64,000 bases of DNA, taken from assembly GCF_007954265.1 (NCBI RefSeq), contig NZ_VOLS01000017.1, forward strand, positions 1 through 64,000, in the 5' to 3' direction. Shown one piece after another: positions 36,293 to 46,300 of this stretch. Both the position numbers and the translations under genes were made by a program. Origin of the DNA: Colwellia sp. C1TZA3 (GTDB lineage Bacteria; Pseudomonadota; Gammaproteobacteria; Enterobacterales; Alteromonadaceae). The notes beneath the pieces are model-generated. The model was not told the DNA's origin, made no database searches, and was given only the letters and a program-made list of their open reading frames with translations. Every line of letters begins with the position of its first letter. The first letter of the stretch is position 1.

Positions 36293-37357
36293 ATGAAAAA
36301 GATTAAAGTTATGATCATTGATGACTCTGCTGTGGTTCGCGAGACGCTAAAAGATATTTTCGATACCGATCCACAAATAGAGGTCGTTGCAACCGCAACA
36401 GATCCTTATGTTGCCGCGGAACAGCTAAAACATGTCATACCTGATGTCATCACCCTAGATATAGAAATGCCACGCATGGACGGTTTGACCTTTCTAAAGA
36501 AAATTATGAGTCAACACCCGATACCTGTGGTTATTTGTTCTTCATATGTTGGCGAGGGTACTGAAACACTGATGCATGCACTAGAGGCGGGTGCGGTAGA
36601 TATTATCCAAAAACCCCTTGTCGGTACCCAAGCATTCCTAAAAGAAGCACGAGTGCTGATCACCGACGCTGTAAAAAGCGTCGCTCAGGTCAAACCTTGT
36701 ATAAAAAATGAAACCAGGTTATTACCCAGAGAAAAACTCAGTGCCGATGTGATGCTGGAAAAACCTGACGCACACGTAAGGCTAAAAGCCACTGATAAGA
36801 TCATGGTAATTGGCGCCTCAACAGGAGGAATAAGAGCTATTCGTGAAGTGCTTCAAGCAATGCCTTTAGACTGTCCAGGTATCGTGGTTGTTCAACATAT
36901 GCCTGAAGGCTTTACGCAATCTTTTGCCGAGCGTTTAAATAGCCTGTGCAATATCAGCGTAAAAGAAGCACAAGATGGCGATACGGTATTAATAGGACAA
37001 GCATTAATCGCGCCCGGCAATAAGCATACCTTAATTAAACGCAGTGGCGCACGCTACTACGTCGAAATTAAAACCGGTCCGCTGGTGTCTCGTCACTGCC
37101 CTTCGGTCGATGTACTGTTTCGCTCTGCTGCCCGATATGCAGGGCCTAACGCGGTAGCCGCTATTCTTACTGGCATGGGCGATGATGGCGCTGAAGGTAT
37201 GAGAGAATTGTTTGACGCAGGTGCTTGGACTTGTGCTCAAGATGAAAAAAGTAGTGCCGTTTATGGTATGCCCAAAGAGGCTGTGCTTAGGGGCGGGACT
37301 AACCGAGTCTTAGCACTCAATAAAATAGCCGACGCCTTGTTACATGCTGGTAAATAA
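36293..37357 (+). CDS. cheB: Chemotaxis response regulator / protein-glutamate methylesterase
   Basis: The 354-residue protein has a receiver ([15 protein letters not shown] in [13 protein letters not shown]) and a C-terminal methylesterase/deamidase domain with the catalytic serine in [16 protein letters not shown], the histidine in [11 protein letters not shown] and the aspartate in [19 protein letters not shown]. It reverses CheR methylation. AGAGGTCAGT precedes the ATG eight bases after cheR. Confidence 0.95.
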   Translation: MKKIKVMIIDDSAVVRETLKDIFDTDPQIEVVATATDPYVAAEQLKHVIPDVITLDIEMPRMDGLTFLKKIMSQHPIPVVICSSYVGEGTETLMHALEAGAVDIIQKPLVGTQAFLKEARVLITDAVKSVAQVKPCIKNETRLLPREKLSADVMLEKPDAHVRLKATDKIMVIGASTGGIRAIREVLQAMPLDCPGIVVVQHMPEGFTQSFAERLNSLCNISVKEAQDGDTVLIGQALIAPGNKHTLIKRSGARYYVEIKTGPLVSRHCPSVDVLFRSAARYAGPNAVAAILTGMGDDGAEGMRELFDAGAWTCAQDEKSSAVYGMPKEAVLRGGTNRVLALNKIADALLHAGK

Positions 37358-37913
37358 ATCCCCAGAGACTTTTGAAATGAATTATGATGAAAAAAAGGTG
37401 GTTCTACATGCCGGAGATTATTGTTTTGATAAGGCCGGTACTTATATACATACGCTTTTGGGCTCCTGCATTTCTATCACCATCTGGCACCCAAAACTTT
37501 GTATCGGCGGCATGTGCCACTTCGCACTCGCTAGGCCGGATGGCATACCACTAGGAGCAGTATTAGACCCTAGATATGCTGAAGATTGTATCGAGTTATT
37601 CAAACGCTCAGTAGAAAGAAAAGGCACGCGACTGAAAGATTATCAGGTGAAAATTTTTGGCGGCGGTAACATGTATGATAAGTATCCAGACCCAACATTA
37701 GACCCAGTTGAGAAACTCCCTATGGGTGAAAAAAACACCGCGGCTGCATTCACTTTGTTAATGAGTGAAGGGGCAGATATTTTGCTGGCACATGTTGGTG
37801 AGTTTGGTCACCGCCGACTGGTATTTGATCTATCGACAGGCGATGTCTGGGTGCGTTTTACGCCCTCAAAGGGCGTTGTTGGAGATGCTCGAGCACTGGA
37901 TGGTCCAAAATAG
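37344..37913 (+). CDS. cheD: Chemoreceptor glutamine deamidase
   Basis: CheD converts glutamines of receptors to glutamates. The protein has the catalytic cysteine in [13 protein letters not shown] and the histidine in GGMCHFALA, then [15 protein letters not shown] and [28 protein letters not shown]. The frame overlaps cheB by 14 bp. A second ATG at 37377 (starting MNYDEKK) would also give a full-length protein, and neither has a clear ribosome site, so translational coupling is likely. Confidence 0.9.
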   Translation: MLVNKSPETFEMNYDEKKVVLHAGDYCFDKAGTYIHTLLGSCISITIWHPKLCIGGMCHFALARPDGIPLGAVLDPRYAEDCIELFKRSVERKGTRLKDYQVKIFGGGNMYDKYPDPTLDPVEKLPMGEKNTAAAFTLLMSEGADILLAHVGEFGHRRLVFDLSTGDVWVRFTPSKGVVGDARALDGPK

Positions 37914-37932
37914 CATTAGTTTAAAAATCAAG

Positions 37933-37960
37933 TTTTTTATTTTTTATTTTTTATTTTTTA
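37933..37960 (+). repeat. Heptanucleotide microsatellite (TTTTTTA)x4
   Basis: Four perfect units begin 20 bp after the cheD stop. The T-rich units could also assist termination of the chemosensory transcript, although no stem precedes them. Confidence 0.9.
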
Positions 37961-38048
37961 TCAATATCGTATAACAGTTTAAACAATAAACCCGTCACTT
38001 TAGCGCTTCAGTCGCGAACTTAGAGCAAGCAGAATGTACTAAGTATAA

Positions 38049-38367
38049 TACCAAGTTGATTAATTACCTGCTCATTTTTAATGGTTAAAATGAATAACTA
38101 CAGCGTTATAAAATTTATAAGTAGATAACTACTTATACCAGTTCCATTAAGTTTGTGATCTTGTTGTGCGCAGGAAAAATAACTCAAGGTAAGGCGCTCG
38201 ATTGAGCAATAGCTGGCTATTGGGATTGAGAGCAACACAGCCTTGAGCTATTTTAACTAGTACAAGTGAGCAATAACTTAATGGGATTGGTATTACTAAA
38301 TTTTATGCCTTGTATTTATCCATTTTTCCTCATGAAAAAGTAGATCACTTAATTAATAAAATTGGTA
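38049..38367 (+). mobile_element. Family B MITE-like element (copy 3) interrupted by a family A element
   Basis: The outer element starts TACCAAGTTGATTAATTACC and ends AATTGGTA, flanked by TAA at 38046-38048 and 38368-38370. Removing the inserted 157 bp plus one TTA restores a 159-bp element that aligns along its length with the 160-bp copy at 10860-11019. The junctions read ACTAC-TTA outside and TTA-CTAAATTTT after the insert, matching ACTACTGACTAAATTTT in the uninterrupted copy. Confidence 0.85.
38136..38292 (+). mobile_element. 157-bp MITE-like element, family A copy 3 (nested)
   Basis: Nearly identical to copies 1 and 4 and exactly 157 bp, with TTA at 38133-38135 and 38293-38295. It sits inside the family B element, so family A was active after family B at this site. 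Confidence 0.9.
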
Positions 38368-38462
38368 TAATATTGTTTGTTGCAAAAGTTTCTTGATGTA
38401 ATCAGATTGCTACTGAGCGCCCAAAGCAATAGTGTAAAAGACTTACAAGTAGCGTTGCAGCC

Positions 38463-38511
38463 GTTACATTAATTATCTGCGCAAAGTAGATAATTAATGT
38501 AACTGGTATAA
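38463..38511 (+). repeat. Palindromic remnant with IS630-like end
   Basis: A perfect 16-base inverted repeat (GTTACATTAATTATCT / AGATAATTAATGTAAC, 9-base spacer) ends CTGGTA followed by TAA. The right half resembles the IS630-type terminus at 197-211 (TAATTAATGTAATTGGTA). It may be the fused ends of an element that lost its interior. Confidence 0.55.
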
Positions 38512-38583
38512 GTTTTATGCCTTATATTTATCTACTTTTACTGATGAAAAAGTAAATCAGTTAATTAGTCAAATTGTTGTTAT
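38512..38583 (+). repeat. Decayed right half of a family B element
   Basis: GTTTTATGCCTTATATTTATC and later TGATGAAAAAGTAAATCAGTT align with the right half of the copies at 10860 and 38049 with many substitutions. The terminus is degraded (ATTGTTGTTA). It directly abuts the end of the PEP-CTERM gene. Confidence 0.55.
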
Positions 38584-38591
38584 GTCAAAAT

Positions 38592-39305
38592 TTAAGACTT
38601 TTTCTTAAATCGACGTGAGACTAATCCCATCAAGCCTATCGCAAAAATAACAAGTGTTGAAGGCTCAGGTACCATAGCAGGTACAGCGCTTTGTCTAAAC
38701 ATTAACCAGCCAATAGATGCATCACTTGTATGCGCATAAGTATCAGTTTCAACTATGGTATGGGAGCTATTGTATTTTCTATTGCTGCCCCCTGACGTTA
38801 GGTTTAAAAAACTTGCTTTGCCGTTAGTGACCACATCAACACCATCGAAGACCCATGCATCATCGTAAAACCATACAGTATCAGCACTGCTAACGCCACG
38901 TGTTGATGAGTCGCCCAACAGCGCAGTGTATTCTGCACTTGAGAAGCCGAGGTTGTCTTTGCAAAATATTTCACTTGTATCATTGTCAACGCATCCGTGA
39001 TCAGCACCGTTATATAGTGCATTCAGAAACTCCGTAGCCTCTTCTACGCCCGCTATAGTCCAATCTGAATAAGGGCCAACAAGTGATGTCGTCTGAACCA
39101 AAGTTTCCAAGTAAGTTAAATTGGCTAATTCATCCCATCTTAGCCACTCACGGTTATTTCGCGTATCACTAATGACGTTAGTAGAGCCGTCATCATTACT
39201 GGTTAACGCGCCAATAGTGATTAAGCCAGCATTTGCCAAATTGACTAAACAACTTAAAGATAGTACTAAAGCAATGAATACTTTTTTGAAAAATTTAAAT
39301 TTCAT
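38592..39305 (-). CDS. PEP-CTERM sorting-domain protein
   Basis: The 237-residue secreted protein has a signal peptide (VFIALVLSLSCLVNLANA) and a C-terminal PEP-CTERM signal: VPEPSTLVIFAIGLMGLVSRR followed by a basic tail, here quoted to 20 residues as VPEPSTLVIFAIGLMGLVSR. The middle (NREWLRWDELANLTYLETL; YSDWTIAGVEEATEFLNALY) resembles exported domain proteins of unknown function in marine bacteria. Such proteins are processed by an exosortase (EpsH) at the PEP motif and often belong to the exopolysaccharide matrix. No exosortase gene is present in this window. Confidence 0.88.
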   Translation of the reverse strand: MKFKFFKKVFIALVLSLSCLVNLANAGLITIGALTSNDDGSTNVISDTRNNREWLRWDELANLTYLETLVQTTSLVGPYSDWTIAGVEEATEFLNALYNGADHGCVDNDTSEIFCKDNLGFSSAEYTALLGDSSTRGVSSADTVWFYDDAWVFDGVDVVTNGKASFLNLTSGGSNRKYNSSHTIVETDTYAHTSDASIGWLMFRQSAVPAMVPEPSTLVIFAIGLMGLVSRRFKKKS

Positions 39306-39414
39306 TAGAATTTACCTTTTATTAATTTTCAGATGAATTAACTAGCGAATGGTTAAATAAAAATACGCTCTAGTAGTAAGGTCTTTAATATTTCCAAACC
39401 ATCGCAACAAATAA

Positions 39415-39445
39415 AAAGCCCACCTAAATCAAACGGGTGGGCTTT
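39415..39445 (-). terminator. Terminator after subtilase 1
   Basis: A 10-bp perfect stem (AAAGCCCACC / GGTGGGCTTT) with an 11-base loop lies 22 bp past the stop of the subtilase gene. On the minus strand it is followed by TTTAT. It closes the minus-strand locus 39468-51151. Confidence 0.85.
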
Positions 39446-39467
39446 GCTACTAGAGCTCTTTTAACTA

Positions 39468-41936
39468 TTAATAGTTGTTTAAAAATCGTGTTACAGCTAC
39501 CGCGTAATCGCCGCGAGAGAGCACATTAGTACCGTTAAAGTTTGCGGTAATGGTAGGTTCTAAATCTAAAGCACCTTGTTCGATAGCAAAATATGCGTTT
39601 AATATGCCTAAATCTAATGCCAATTGAACGTAACCTTTAAATTCAGTAGCAATAGCGCTTTGGTCTGCTAAGGCTACACGTTGGTCTTGAAAAACCACGG
39701 TAATATCACCGCTGAAGCTTTCAGCTAAAGGTTGTAATGCCAATGATTGTACTAACGAGTAAGCTAATTGCGTGCGGTCAACAGCACCTTGTGGATTAAA
39801 GTCAGTCAAGCTACCTAATAACACTGGCGCTTGTGTTTGTTCGGTGTTGCGCAGTGCAGCACCTGTTGAGTTCACCGCATTAATTGCTGCAGCATATTTA
39901 GCATCAACAGCAACATCGTTAAAAGCATTGGTTGTCGCTAGATTAGATTGACGAATACCAGCTCCTAAGATTAAAAAGTCAGCTAGGTCTTGGCGTGACA
40001 ATATTGTATTAGGCTGGTATCCAGTAGCGTTAGCATCAACTAACTCTTCACTTACCGCGTATTCAATAAATGCTTGTGCAGCATGACCTTCAATATCAGC
40101 AAGTCCAGTATAACCGTCAGTTTTGATAATTTTAATGGTGACATCAATATCACCCGGAACGGCATAACCGTTGCTTATGCCTGTTGGGTCAGCTTCAACA
40201 CCTGAAATACCACCAATACCATTAGCGCTAAGTGTCCAATCACCCGCTTCAGCCGGTGCTGTTACCGCGATATTTTGACCTAAAACGGGTAGAGAGATAC
40301 TAGAGCTATAACGTTTACCTGAGGGACTAACCAAAGAAAGTCCTACGGTATTATCATCAACATTAGCGCGCACCATCACCATAGAAGCCACATCACTCAC
40401 TTCAACCGTAATGCCGTCATCACTAGCTGGACTATAAGGTACAGAGTCAGCATATTTTTTTTCTACCGAGGTTAACACTTGGGCATTAAATGTACGTTCA
40501 AGTTTCGTCGTAGTGCCGAAGTTTAGGCTGTCATCCACTATCGATTTAACCGCGGCATAAGCATTAACATAACCGGCACCGGCTTCCCAAGTTTCACGAC
40601 CTGGCATATTGGTTGCGGTTGCTTGTAAAATCGCTTTCACTTCACGCCATGATAGCTCTGGGTTGGCTTCTAACATCAGGGCAACAATACCAGCAACATG
40701 AGGAGCCGACATTGATGTACCACTCATAGTCGTGTAATAAGGTACTTGATTAGGCGCCATTACTTCACTGTCATCGCTAATGCTTAAGGCACTTAAGCTT
40801 GATAGTGATGCACGTACAGAAATAATGTCAACACCTGGGGCAGTAACGGTAGGACGGTCTTGCCAATGAAATACTTCACCATCAACGGTTACTTCGCCGC
40901 CATTACCTTTCACACCACGTGAACTAAAGTCAGCCAACCTACCTGCTTTATCGCCTGCTGCAACGGTGACAACCCAAGGGGCTTTTTTAAAGTTACCGGT
41001 AATAGTCGCTTCACCACTACCAGAGTTACCGGCTGAGAAAACCACGATGACACCATTATCTGATAGTGCTTTGGTGGCAACGTTGGTTGGATGATCTGGG
41101 TTAAAGTCTGTACCTGTATCACTGGTACTACCAAAAGAGTTTGATATAACGCGAATATTGTAATCATATTGATGTGTTAATGCGTAATCGAAACCGCCAA
41201 TCGTGTCTAAAATAAATAGACCTGCGCCTGAGCCGTAACCGATAATGTTAGCACCTGGAGCTACACCTTGGTATTTACCAACCGACATAGCACCATTACC
41301 ACCGATAATACCCGCAACATGTGAACCATGACCGCCAGCAATATCTGTATTGGCCGTATCTTCTTGATAAGTAATTGGCAAAATATCTGATAATGAATGT
41401 AAGTTAGTTTGCGCTAATACGTTTTGCACCACATGATTTGGGAATTTAATATCAGTGTGCGTGCCGTCAACACCCGAGTCGTTAACCACAACACCAATAC
41501 CGCGACCTGAAAATGGCAGACCTTGAATGCGCATACTTGAGTCAGCACGTAAACGCTCAACACCCGTAATTTGTGTTGCGCCATCATTTTCTAATGATAG
41601 CGGTGCGTTAAAATAAACAGAACGGACTTTATTTGAGGCATATATTTGTTCAACTTGCGCTTTTGTTGCACTAATGCCAACAATAGGCAAGGTTTTAAAA
41701 CTAATACCACCGACAACACCCGCAGCTTCTATAACATTTAAACGTTCAGAGTTTATTGCACCTTCACCATCAAATGTCACTATCACTTCAAAAACATCAT
41801 CAACAGCAGCGGTTGACAGCAAGCCATGTAATTCAGGACCTAATGATTTAGCAGATAGACTAGCAGACAATAAAATTAATCCTGCTCCCATAAGACCAGC
41901 AATTAGCAATTTATTTTTTATTTTAGTTTTAAGCAT
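39468..41936 (-). CDS. Secreted S8 subtilisin-like protease with SLH-like C-terminus (subtilase 1)
   Basis: The 822-residue preproprotein has a signal peptide (residues 1-29) and a prodomain (about 35-115). The catalytic triad is D153 (VVVNDSGVDGTH), H203 (GGHGSHVAG) and S408 (SGTSMSAPHVAGIVAL), with oxyanion N304 (SAGNSGSG). A beta-rich region follows, then three SLH-like repeats (about 630-822; for example DIEGHAAQAFIEYAVSEELV and LSRQDLADFLILGAGIR). It is paralogous along its length to the protease at 48686-51151. It probably acts outside the cell or at the surface on proteins as nutrients or matrix; substrate unknown. The promoter region shares a motif with its paralogue. Confidence 0.92.
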   Translation of the reverse strand: MLKTKIKNKLLIAGLMGAGLILLSASLSAKSLGPELHGLLSTAAVDDVFEVIVTFDGEGAINSERLNVIEAAGVVGGISFKTLPIVGISATKAQVEQIYASNKVRSVYFNAPLSLENDGATQITGVERLRADSSMRIQGLPFSGRGIGVVVNDSGVDGTHTDIKFPNHVVQNVLAQTNLHSLSDILPITYQEDTANTDIAGGHGSHVAGIIGGNGAMSVGKYQGVAPGANIIGYGSGAGLFILDTIGGFDYALTHQYDYNIRVISNSFGSTSDTGTDFNPDHPTNVATKALSDNGVIVVFSAGNSGSGEATITGNFKKAPWVVTVAAGDKAGRLADFSSRGVKGNGGEVTVDGEVFHWQDRPTVTAPGVDIISVRASLSSLSALSISDDSEVMAPNQVPYYTTMSGTSMSAPHVAGIVALMLEANPELSWREVKAILQATATNMPGRETWEAGAGYVNAYAAVKSIVDDSLNFGTTTKLERTFNAQVLTSVEKKYADSVPYSPASDDGITVEVSDVASMVMVRANVDDNTVGLSLVSPSGKRYSSSISLPVLGQNIAVTAPAEAGDWTLSANGIGGISGVEADPTGISNGYAVPGDIDVTIKIIKTDGYTGLADIEGHAAQAFIEYAVSEELVDANATGYQPNTILSRQDLADFLILGAGIRQSNLATTNAFNDVAVDAKYAAAINAVNSTGAALRNTEQTQAPVLLGSLTDFNPQGAVDRTQLAYSLVQSLALQPLAESFSGDITVVFQDQRVALADQSAIATEFKGYVQLALDLGILNAYFAIEQGALDLEPTITANFNGTNVLSRGDYAVAVTRFLNNY

Positions 41937-41994
41937 TGGAAATACCTTATTGGTTTTGATATAACGAGCATCTCAAACATCAAGGCATTAAAGA

Positions 41995-42014
41995 ATCAGG
42001 ATAAACCCCTATAA
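41995..42014 (-). promoter_or_regulatory. Motif shared by both subtilase promoters (site 1)
   Basis: ATCAGGATAAACCCCTATAA lies 59 bp upstream of the subtilase 1 start codon. The same pattern, ATCAGGAT-N4-CCCTATAA, lies 61 bp upstream of subtilase 2. Here it is part of a larger inverted arrangement (AATCAGG ... CCTAT-N5-ATAGG ... CCTGATT, 41994-42037). Confidence 0.5.
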
Positions 42015-42036
42015 GCAATAGGGCAAAACACCTGAT

Positions 42037-42675
42037 TTATAGCAGTAAGTGGTGCTTAGCCGCATAGCGCACTAGTTCAGCGGCATTGGCGACACTGAGT
42101 TTTTCTAATACTTTGCCACGATGGTTTTCTGCGGTTTTGACACTAATCTCTAAAGAGCGAGCGATTTCCTTTGTGGTTTTACCTTCGATAATCAAGTGAA
42201 ACACTTCGCGTTCACGGTTAGTCAAATTTTTATAAGGGTCTTGCCAATTACCTGCTGGTTTATTGTATTGAGTGGCTAAAACGCTAGCGGCATATTGGCT
42301 GAAATAAGTTTTTCCTTGAGCTAACGCTTTCACCGCATCAATTAACTCATCACCCGCACTATCTTTTAATAGATAGCCTGAAGCGCCGGCTCTGATCATA
42401 TGTATGACATATTCCTGTTCTTCATGCATGGTAAGCACGAGCACTTTAGACTCAGGCAATTGCTCATGTAGACGTTTGACCGCTTCCATACCGTTAAGTA
42501 CCGGCATGCTTATATCAATAACAATAACCGTCGGCCTTAATTCCAGCGCCTTTTTAATCGCTTCTAATCCGTCTGCAGCCTCAGCCACAACACGAATACT
42601 TTCATCTTTGCTTAATAAGCTGACCAGACCATGACGTAAAATAGTATGGTCATCGGCAATAAGTACACTGATCAT
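42037..42675 (-). CDS. NarL/FixJ-type response regulator
   Basis: Starting at MISVLIADDHTILRHG gives 212 residues; the frame upstream (13 more residues) overlaps the kinase gene and is not needed. The receiver has the phosphoacceptor in VIVIDISMPVLNGMEAVK and lysine in GYLLKDSAGDE. A LuxR-type helix-turn-helix follows (LTNREREVFHLIIEGKTTKEIARSLEISVKTAENHR in parts). Its ATG overlaps the TGA of the histidine kinase gene (ATGA), so the two are co-translated partners. It is the best candidate to bind the repeats upstream of the two subtilases. Confidence 0.92.
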   Translation of the reverse strand: MISVLIADDHTILRHGLVSLLSKDESIRVVAEAADGLEAIKKALELRPTVIVIDISMPVLNGMEAVKRLHEQLPESKVLVLTMHEEQEYVIHMIRAGASGYLLKDSAGDELIDAVKALAQGKTYFSQYAASVLATQYNKPAGNWQDPYKNLTNREREVFHLIIEGKTTKEIARSLEISVKTAENHRGKVLEKLSVANAAELVRYAAKHHLLL

Positions 42676-43394
42676 GGCATTTCCCTTCCGGTCACTAAAA
42701 CCTTGATTTCGCAACCTTGGTTAGGTGATGAATTAATGGTTAACTGGCCACCAAAGGCACTGACCCTATCTCGCATAGCACCTAAGCCAAAGCCATCTGG
42801 ATTATTTTCTGTACCCAGTGCCATGCCGACACCATCATCGTTTATTTTAATCATTAGCAGTTTGCTTGTGGCAATAACATTTAGGGTAATAGTTTTAGCT
42901 TGGGCATGTTTAATGGCGTTGGTCAGGGCTTCTTGTATAACACGAAAAGCCAATGTTTGAGTATCGCTATCTATTTCAGCATTTATCTGATGATGGAATT
43001 CAATTTCTGCATCTTCTGGCTCACCCATAATCCTCACTAACCATTCTAGAGCGGGAATAAGGCCAAGATCATCTAGGATCCTTGGCCGCATTAACCGAGA
43101 AATAACCCGAGTATCCGACAGGGCTTGGCGCGCTAAATCAATACTTTCACTTAAGGCAATTGTTGGTTCGCCTTTTTGTACTTGTTGTAATTGATTGATT
43201 AAAGCGGTTAAAAGTTGTCCGACACCGTCATGTAATTCTTGAGCAATATGTTTGCGCTCATCTTCTTGAACTCGCCAAACACGCTTGGCTAAACCACGCA
43301 TTTGCTCATTACCCATGTATAATTGCTGGGATATTTGTTTTTGCTTTTCATTCAGCTGAGCCACCAACTTAGTCATATCCATATTATTGCTCAT
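42672..43394 (-). CDS. Soluble NarL-system (HisKA_3) sensor histidine kinase
   Basis: The protein of about 240 residues (start at MSNNMDM; a later ATG at 43382 is possible) has no membrane segment or recognisable sensor domain. It has a coiled N-terminus, the HisKA_3 phosphorylation site (DERKHIAQELHDGVGQLL) and a HATPase (VIQEALTNAIKHAQA; INDDGVGMA; GFGLGAMRDRVSAFGGQL). With no sensor of its own, it may take its input from the large Ser/Thr kinase-TPR protein whose gene overlaps it by about 11 bp (inference). Confidence 0.9.
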   Translation of the reverse strand: MSNNMDMTKLVAQLNEKQKQISQQLYMGNEQMRGLAKRVWRVQEDERKHIAQELHDGVGQLLTALINQLQQVQKGEPTIALSESIDLARQALSDTRVISRLMRPRILDDLGLIPALEWLVRIMGEPEDAEIEFHHQINAEIDSDTQTLAFRVIQEALTNAIKHAQAKTITLNVIATSKLLMIKINDDGVGMALGTENNPDGFGLGAMRDRVSAFGGQLTINSSPNQGCEIKVLVTGREMP

Positions 43395-46300
43395 TACGCA
43401 GTAATTCCTGAAACGAGTCATTTAATTGATAATAATTTTGCTTTTCTAAGAAGCTTGAGGACGTTTCTGTTGGTAAGTTTATCATCAGATTTTTAAGCTT
43501 TTTACGAACTTTTTCATGATATTTTTCCGATTCCTGTTGCTGTGCAATCGCTAATTGTGCACGTAAGCGATCAAATTGAAAACTGCGCCAATAATCGCCC
43601 ATTTTTCTTAATAAAAGATCGGATTCTCGCAAGGTACTTTTTAAGCCAGTCCATGCCTGTGCATAGTATTGCTGTACAGCTAACAACTCTAAATACTCTA
43701 TATACTGATATTGATAAAGACCAAAATCTATTTTTGCTAATGGCGCCAAATTAGCACGAATATCTTTACTTCCCGCACGCAACGCTTGTTTTGTTTGCTC
43801 GATTAACTGACGGATATAAATGACTTGATGAGCATGATCAGCAACAACTTCATTAGTATCGGACCTTGTGCTTGTGACACTACTTTTATTTTGATTGATT
43901 AAAAATCGGTAGGTAGTTTTGTATTCTTTATTGCCATAAGTCGAGACGATAGTGCTAATTTTAGCCAGATGTTCTTCTGCTTTTTTAACATCACCCAATT
44001 GCAGAGACCAATCAGCTAACCAGAGGCCAAGCTGTGCTATGGCTCTAACATCATGCAATTTTTCTGCTTCCTTATAAAGCGCCATCAACTCTGTAATGCT
44101 TGATTGAAAGTTACCTTGTAAAAAAGCTAATTTAGTTAGGTAGCTGTGTGATACTAGTGCTTCTTCAGTACTATTAAGCTGATTCGCATCTGCCAAGGTA
44201 TTATTAAAGAGATGATAAGCATTACGCCAATTACCTTTTGCTAGCTCCAACTGAGCTAAATTTTGCCTGACATGAATAATGCCAATTGGAAATTGAATTT
44301 GTTGATATAACTGCTCTGATTGACGCCAATAAACCAGAGCATGCTCTGGGTCAAGCAACATGAAATAGCTATAACCTATATTGTTCATACTCTCTGCTTG
44401 CAGCATGAGATTGCCCAAATCGACACGAATATTTAAGGCCTGACGGTAATTCTCTAAAGCACTTTGGTACAAAGCTTGCTCTTCCGCCAAGTTGCCAAGT
44501 TCATTGTAAATATTGGAAAGACCTTCTTGATCGTTTAACTGCTGATAAATTTCTAAACTTGCTTTTAAATATTGTTCAGCTTTTTGATACTCACCTATAG
44601 CTACGTGCATAGGTGCTAAATTAGTCATGGTCGTAGTGGCACCCGCTAAATCGCCGCTCACTTTTCTAATTACTAACGCTTCTTGATAATAATCAAAAGC
44701 TAATTTGGTTTCACCTAACTGCTCATATACCACACCAAAAGCATTTAATGCTTCAGCTTCTTTGTATTGATTTTTTAATTTCTTTGCTGTTACCAACGCT
44801 TTAACAAAATATTCATTCAGTGCTTTTTCAAAATCCCCTTGTAAAAATGCCGCTCTGCCGAGCATAAACCAGGCTTTGGGGTGATTAGCATCAATGTTTA
44901 CAACGTCGAGTAATAGCGATTCCATTTTTTCATGTTGCTCAATTAAAAAATAAAACTCTGCCAACATCATTTTAAACTCAATGTTATAAGGAAAAGCATT
45001 CACTAAAGTTAAGTAGTCGATTTGCGCTTGCTCAGTTTTACCCGCTAAATCATTTAATCGGGCGCTTGCTAGCTTTGCAGTATAAGAATTAGCAGTGCTA
45101 AATTCCGCAGCCTTACCATAAGCTTGCTCCGCTTCTAAAATTAAGTTTTGGGCAAGGTTTAGCTCACCTTGTTGTAGCCAGGTTTGAGCCGACTCAGGAT
45201 TTTTACTTAGTATTAGCCTTAGCGCTTGTTGTGCTTTTTCAAACTGACTTTGTGAAATAAAAGCTTTAATGGCGAATAAATCAATTAATGGGTTAGGATC
45301 ATATGACAAGGTCTGTGTGGTATTCGCTTCTATGGCTAAGCGTTGTTTAAAGTTATCGACAAAATTGATTAAAGAACTTTGCCAGCTTTTTTCGTCAAAA
45401 CTTTCCTGTAGCAAGGTCTCACGATGGACTTTAAAGCCATCAACGAAGATCAATTCAATTTTGATTTCTTTCGCTTTGGTACCTGCAATAATCATTTGTG
45501 GGCTAATCAGTAAATCAACTTGCAGTAAATCAGTAACTAACTCAATTTTGCTTTCATCTAACGGTAAGTTAATCCCTAGTTGAATTAATAGTTGCTTAAG
45601 TCTTGATTGCTCTATTACCCGTAAACTCTTGACCTCGCTTAATCGATAATTTAAATAATCAGCGAATGTTTGATCAAACTCTTCATCTTTGGTCGACGTC
45701 GGCAAGATAGCCACAGCATAGTGATTCTTGGCACTAGATTTGATTGGCTTTGGTTGATTATAAAACCAAAGCATAACAAAGAGTCCAACCAGCATTAGTG
45801 CGAAAAAAATATAAAACAAGGGTATTTTTGTTGGCGTTTTTTTATCTGCTGCTAATACGATATATTGCTGCTGTGCCAGTGCAATATTTATCGGCCGCGA
45901 TGCGGGATGTGCTGAAATTAACGATAACAGCCAAGGTTTTAGAAGATTAAGTTCGACGTTGGTAGGGCTAAATTTAGCTTTATTAAGTAACTTGCATTGT
46001 ATGATTTCATTAATAGAATCACCAGTAAACGGCAAACATTGGCAACAGAGTTGGAAAATAACGATACCCACAGCATATAAATCTGTGCTGGCATTGATTT
46101 TACCCAATTGCAGATATTCAGGTGGCGCATAGTGCGGCGTGCCTGACACGCTAACCGAGGTACTTTCTTTATTCAGCACCGAAAGGCCAAAATCAGCGAT
46201 ATAGAGCCGACCCGAGGTGTCTATCATGATATTTTCGGGCTTAATATCTTTATGCGTTACGCCTGCTTGCTGCGCAAAGGCAAGACCGCTGAGTAATTGT

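Larger units (their letters stand above)
37914..38591 (+). other. Repeat-rich intergenic region between cheD and the PEP-CTERM gene
   Basis: The region holds a microsatellite (37933-37960), a family B element with a family A element nested in it (38049-38367), a palindromic remnant (38463-38511) and a decayed family B fragment (38512-38583). Between them, 38380-38474 can be read as a short frame ending SVKDLQVALQPLH, perhaps the tail of a lost gene. No intact gene is seen. Confidence 0.7.

Noticed and set aside
38380-38474. Short frame ending SVKDLQVALQPLH between repeats
   Set aside because: It looks vaguely protein-like, but it is short, has no start and no recognisable family; it is noted only as possible debris.
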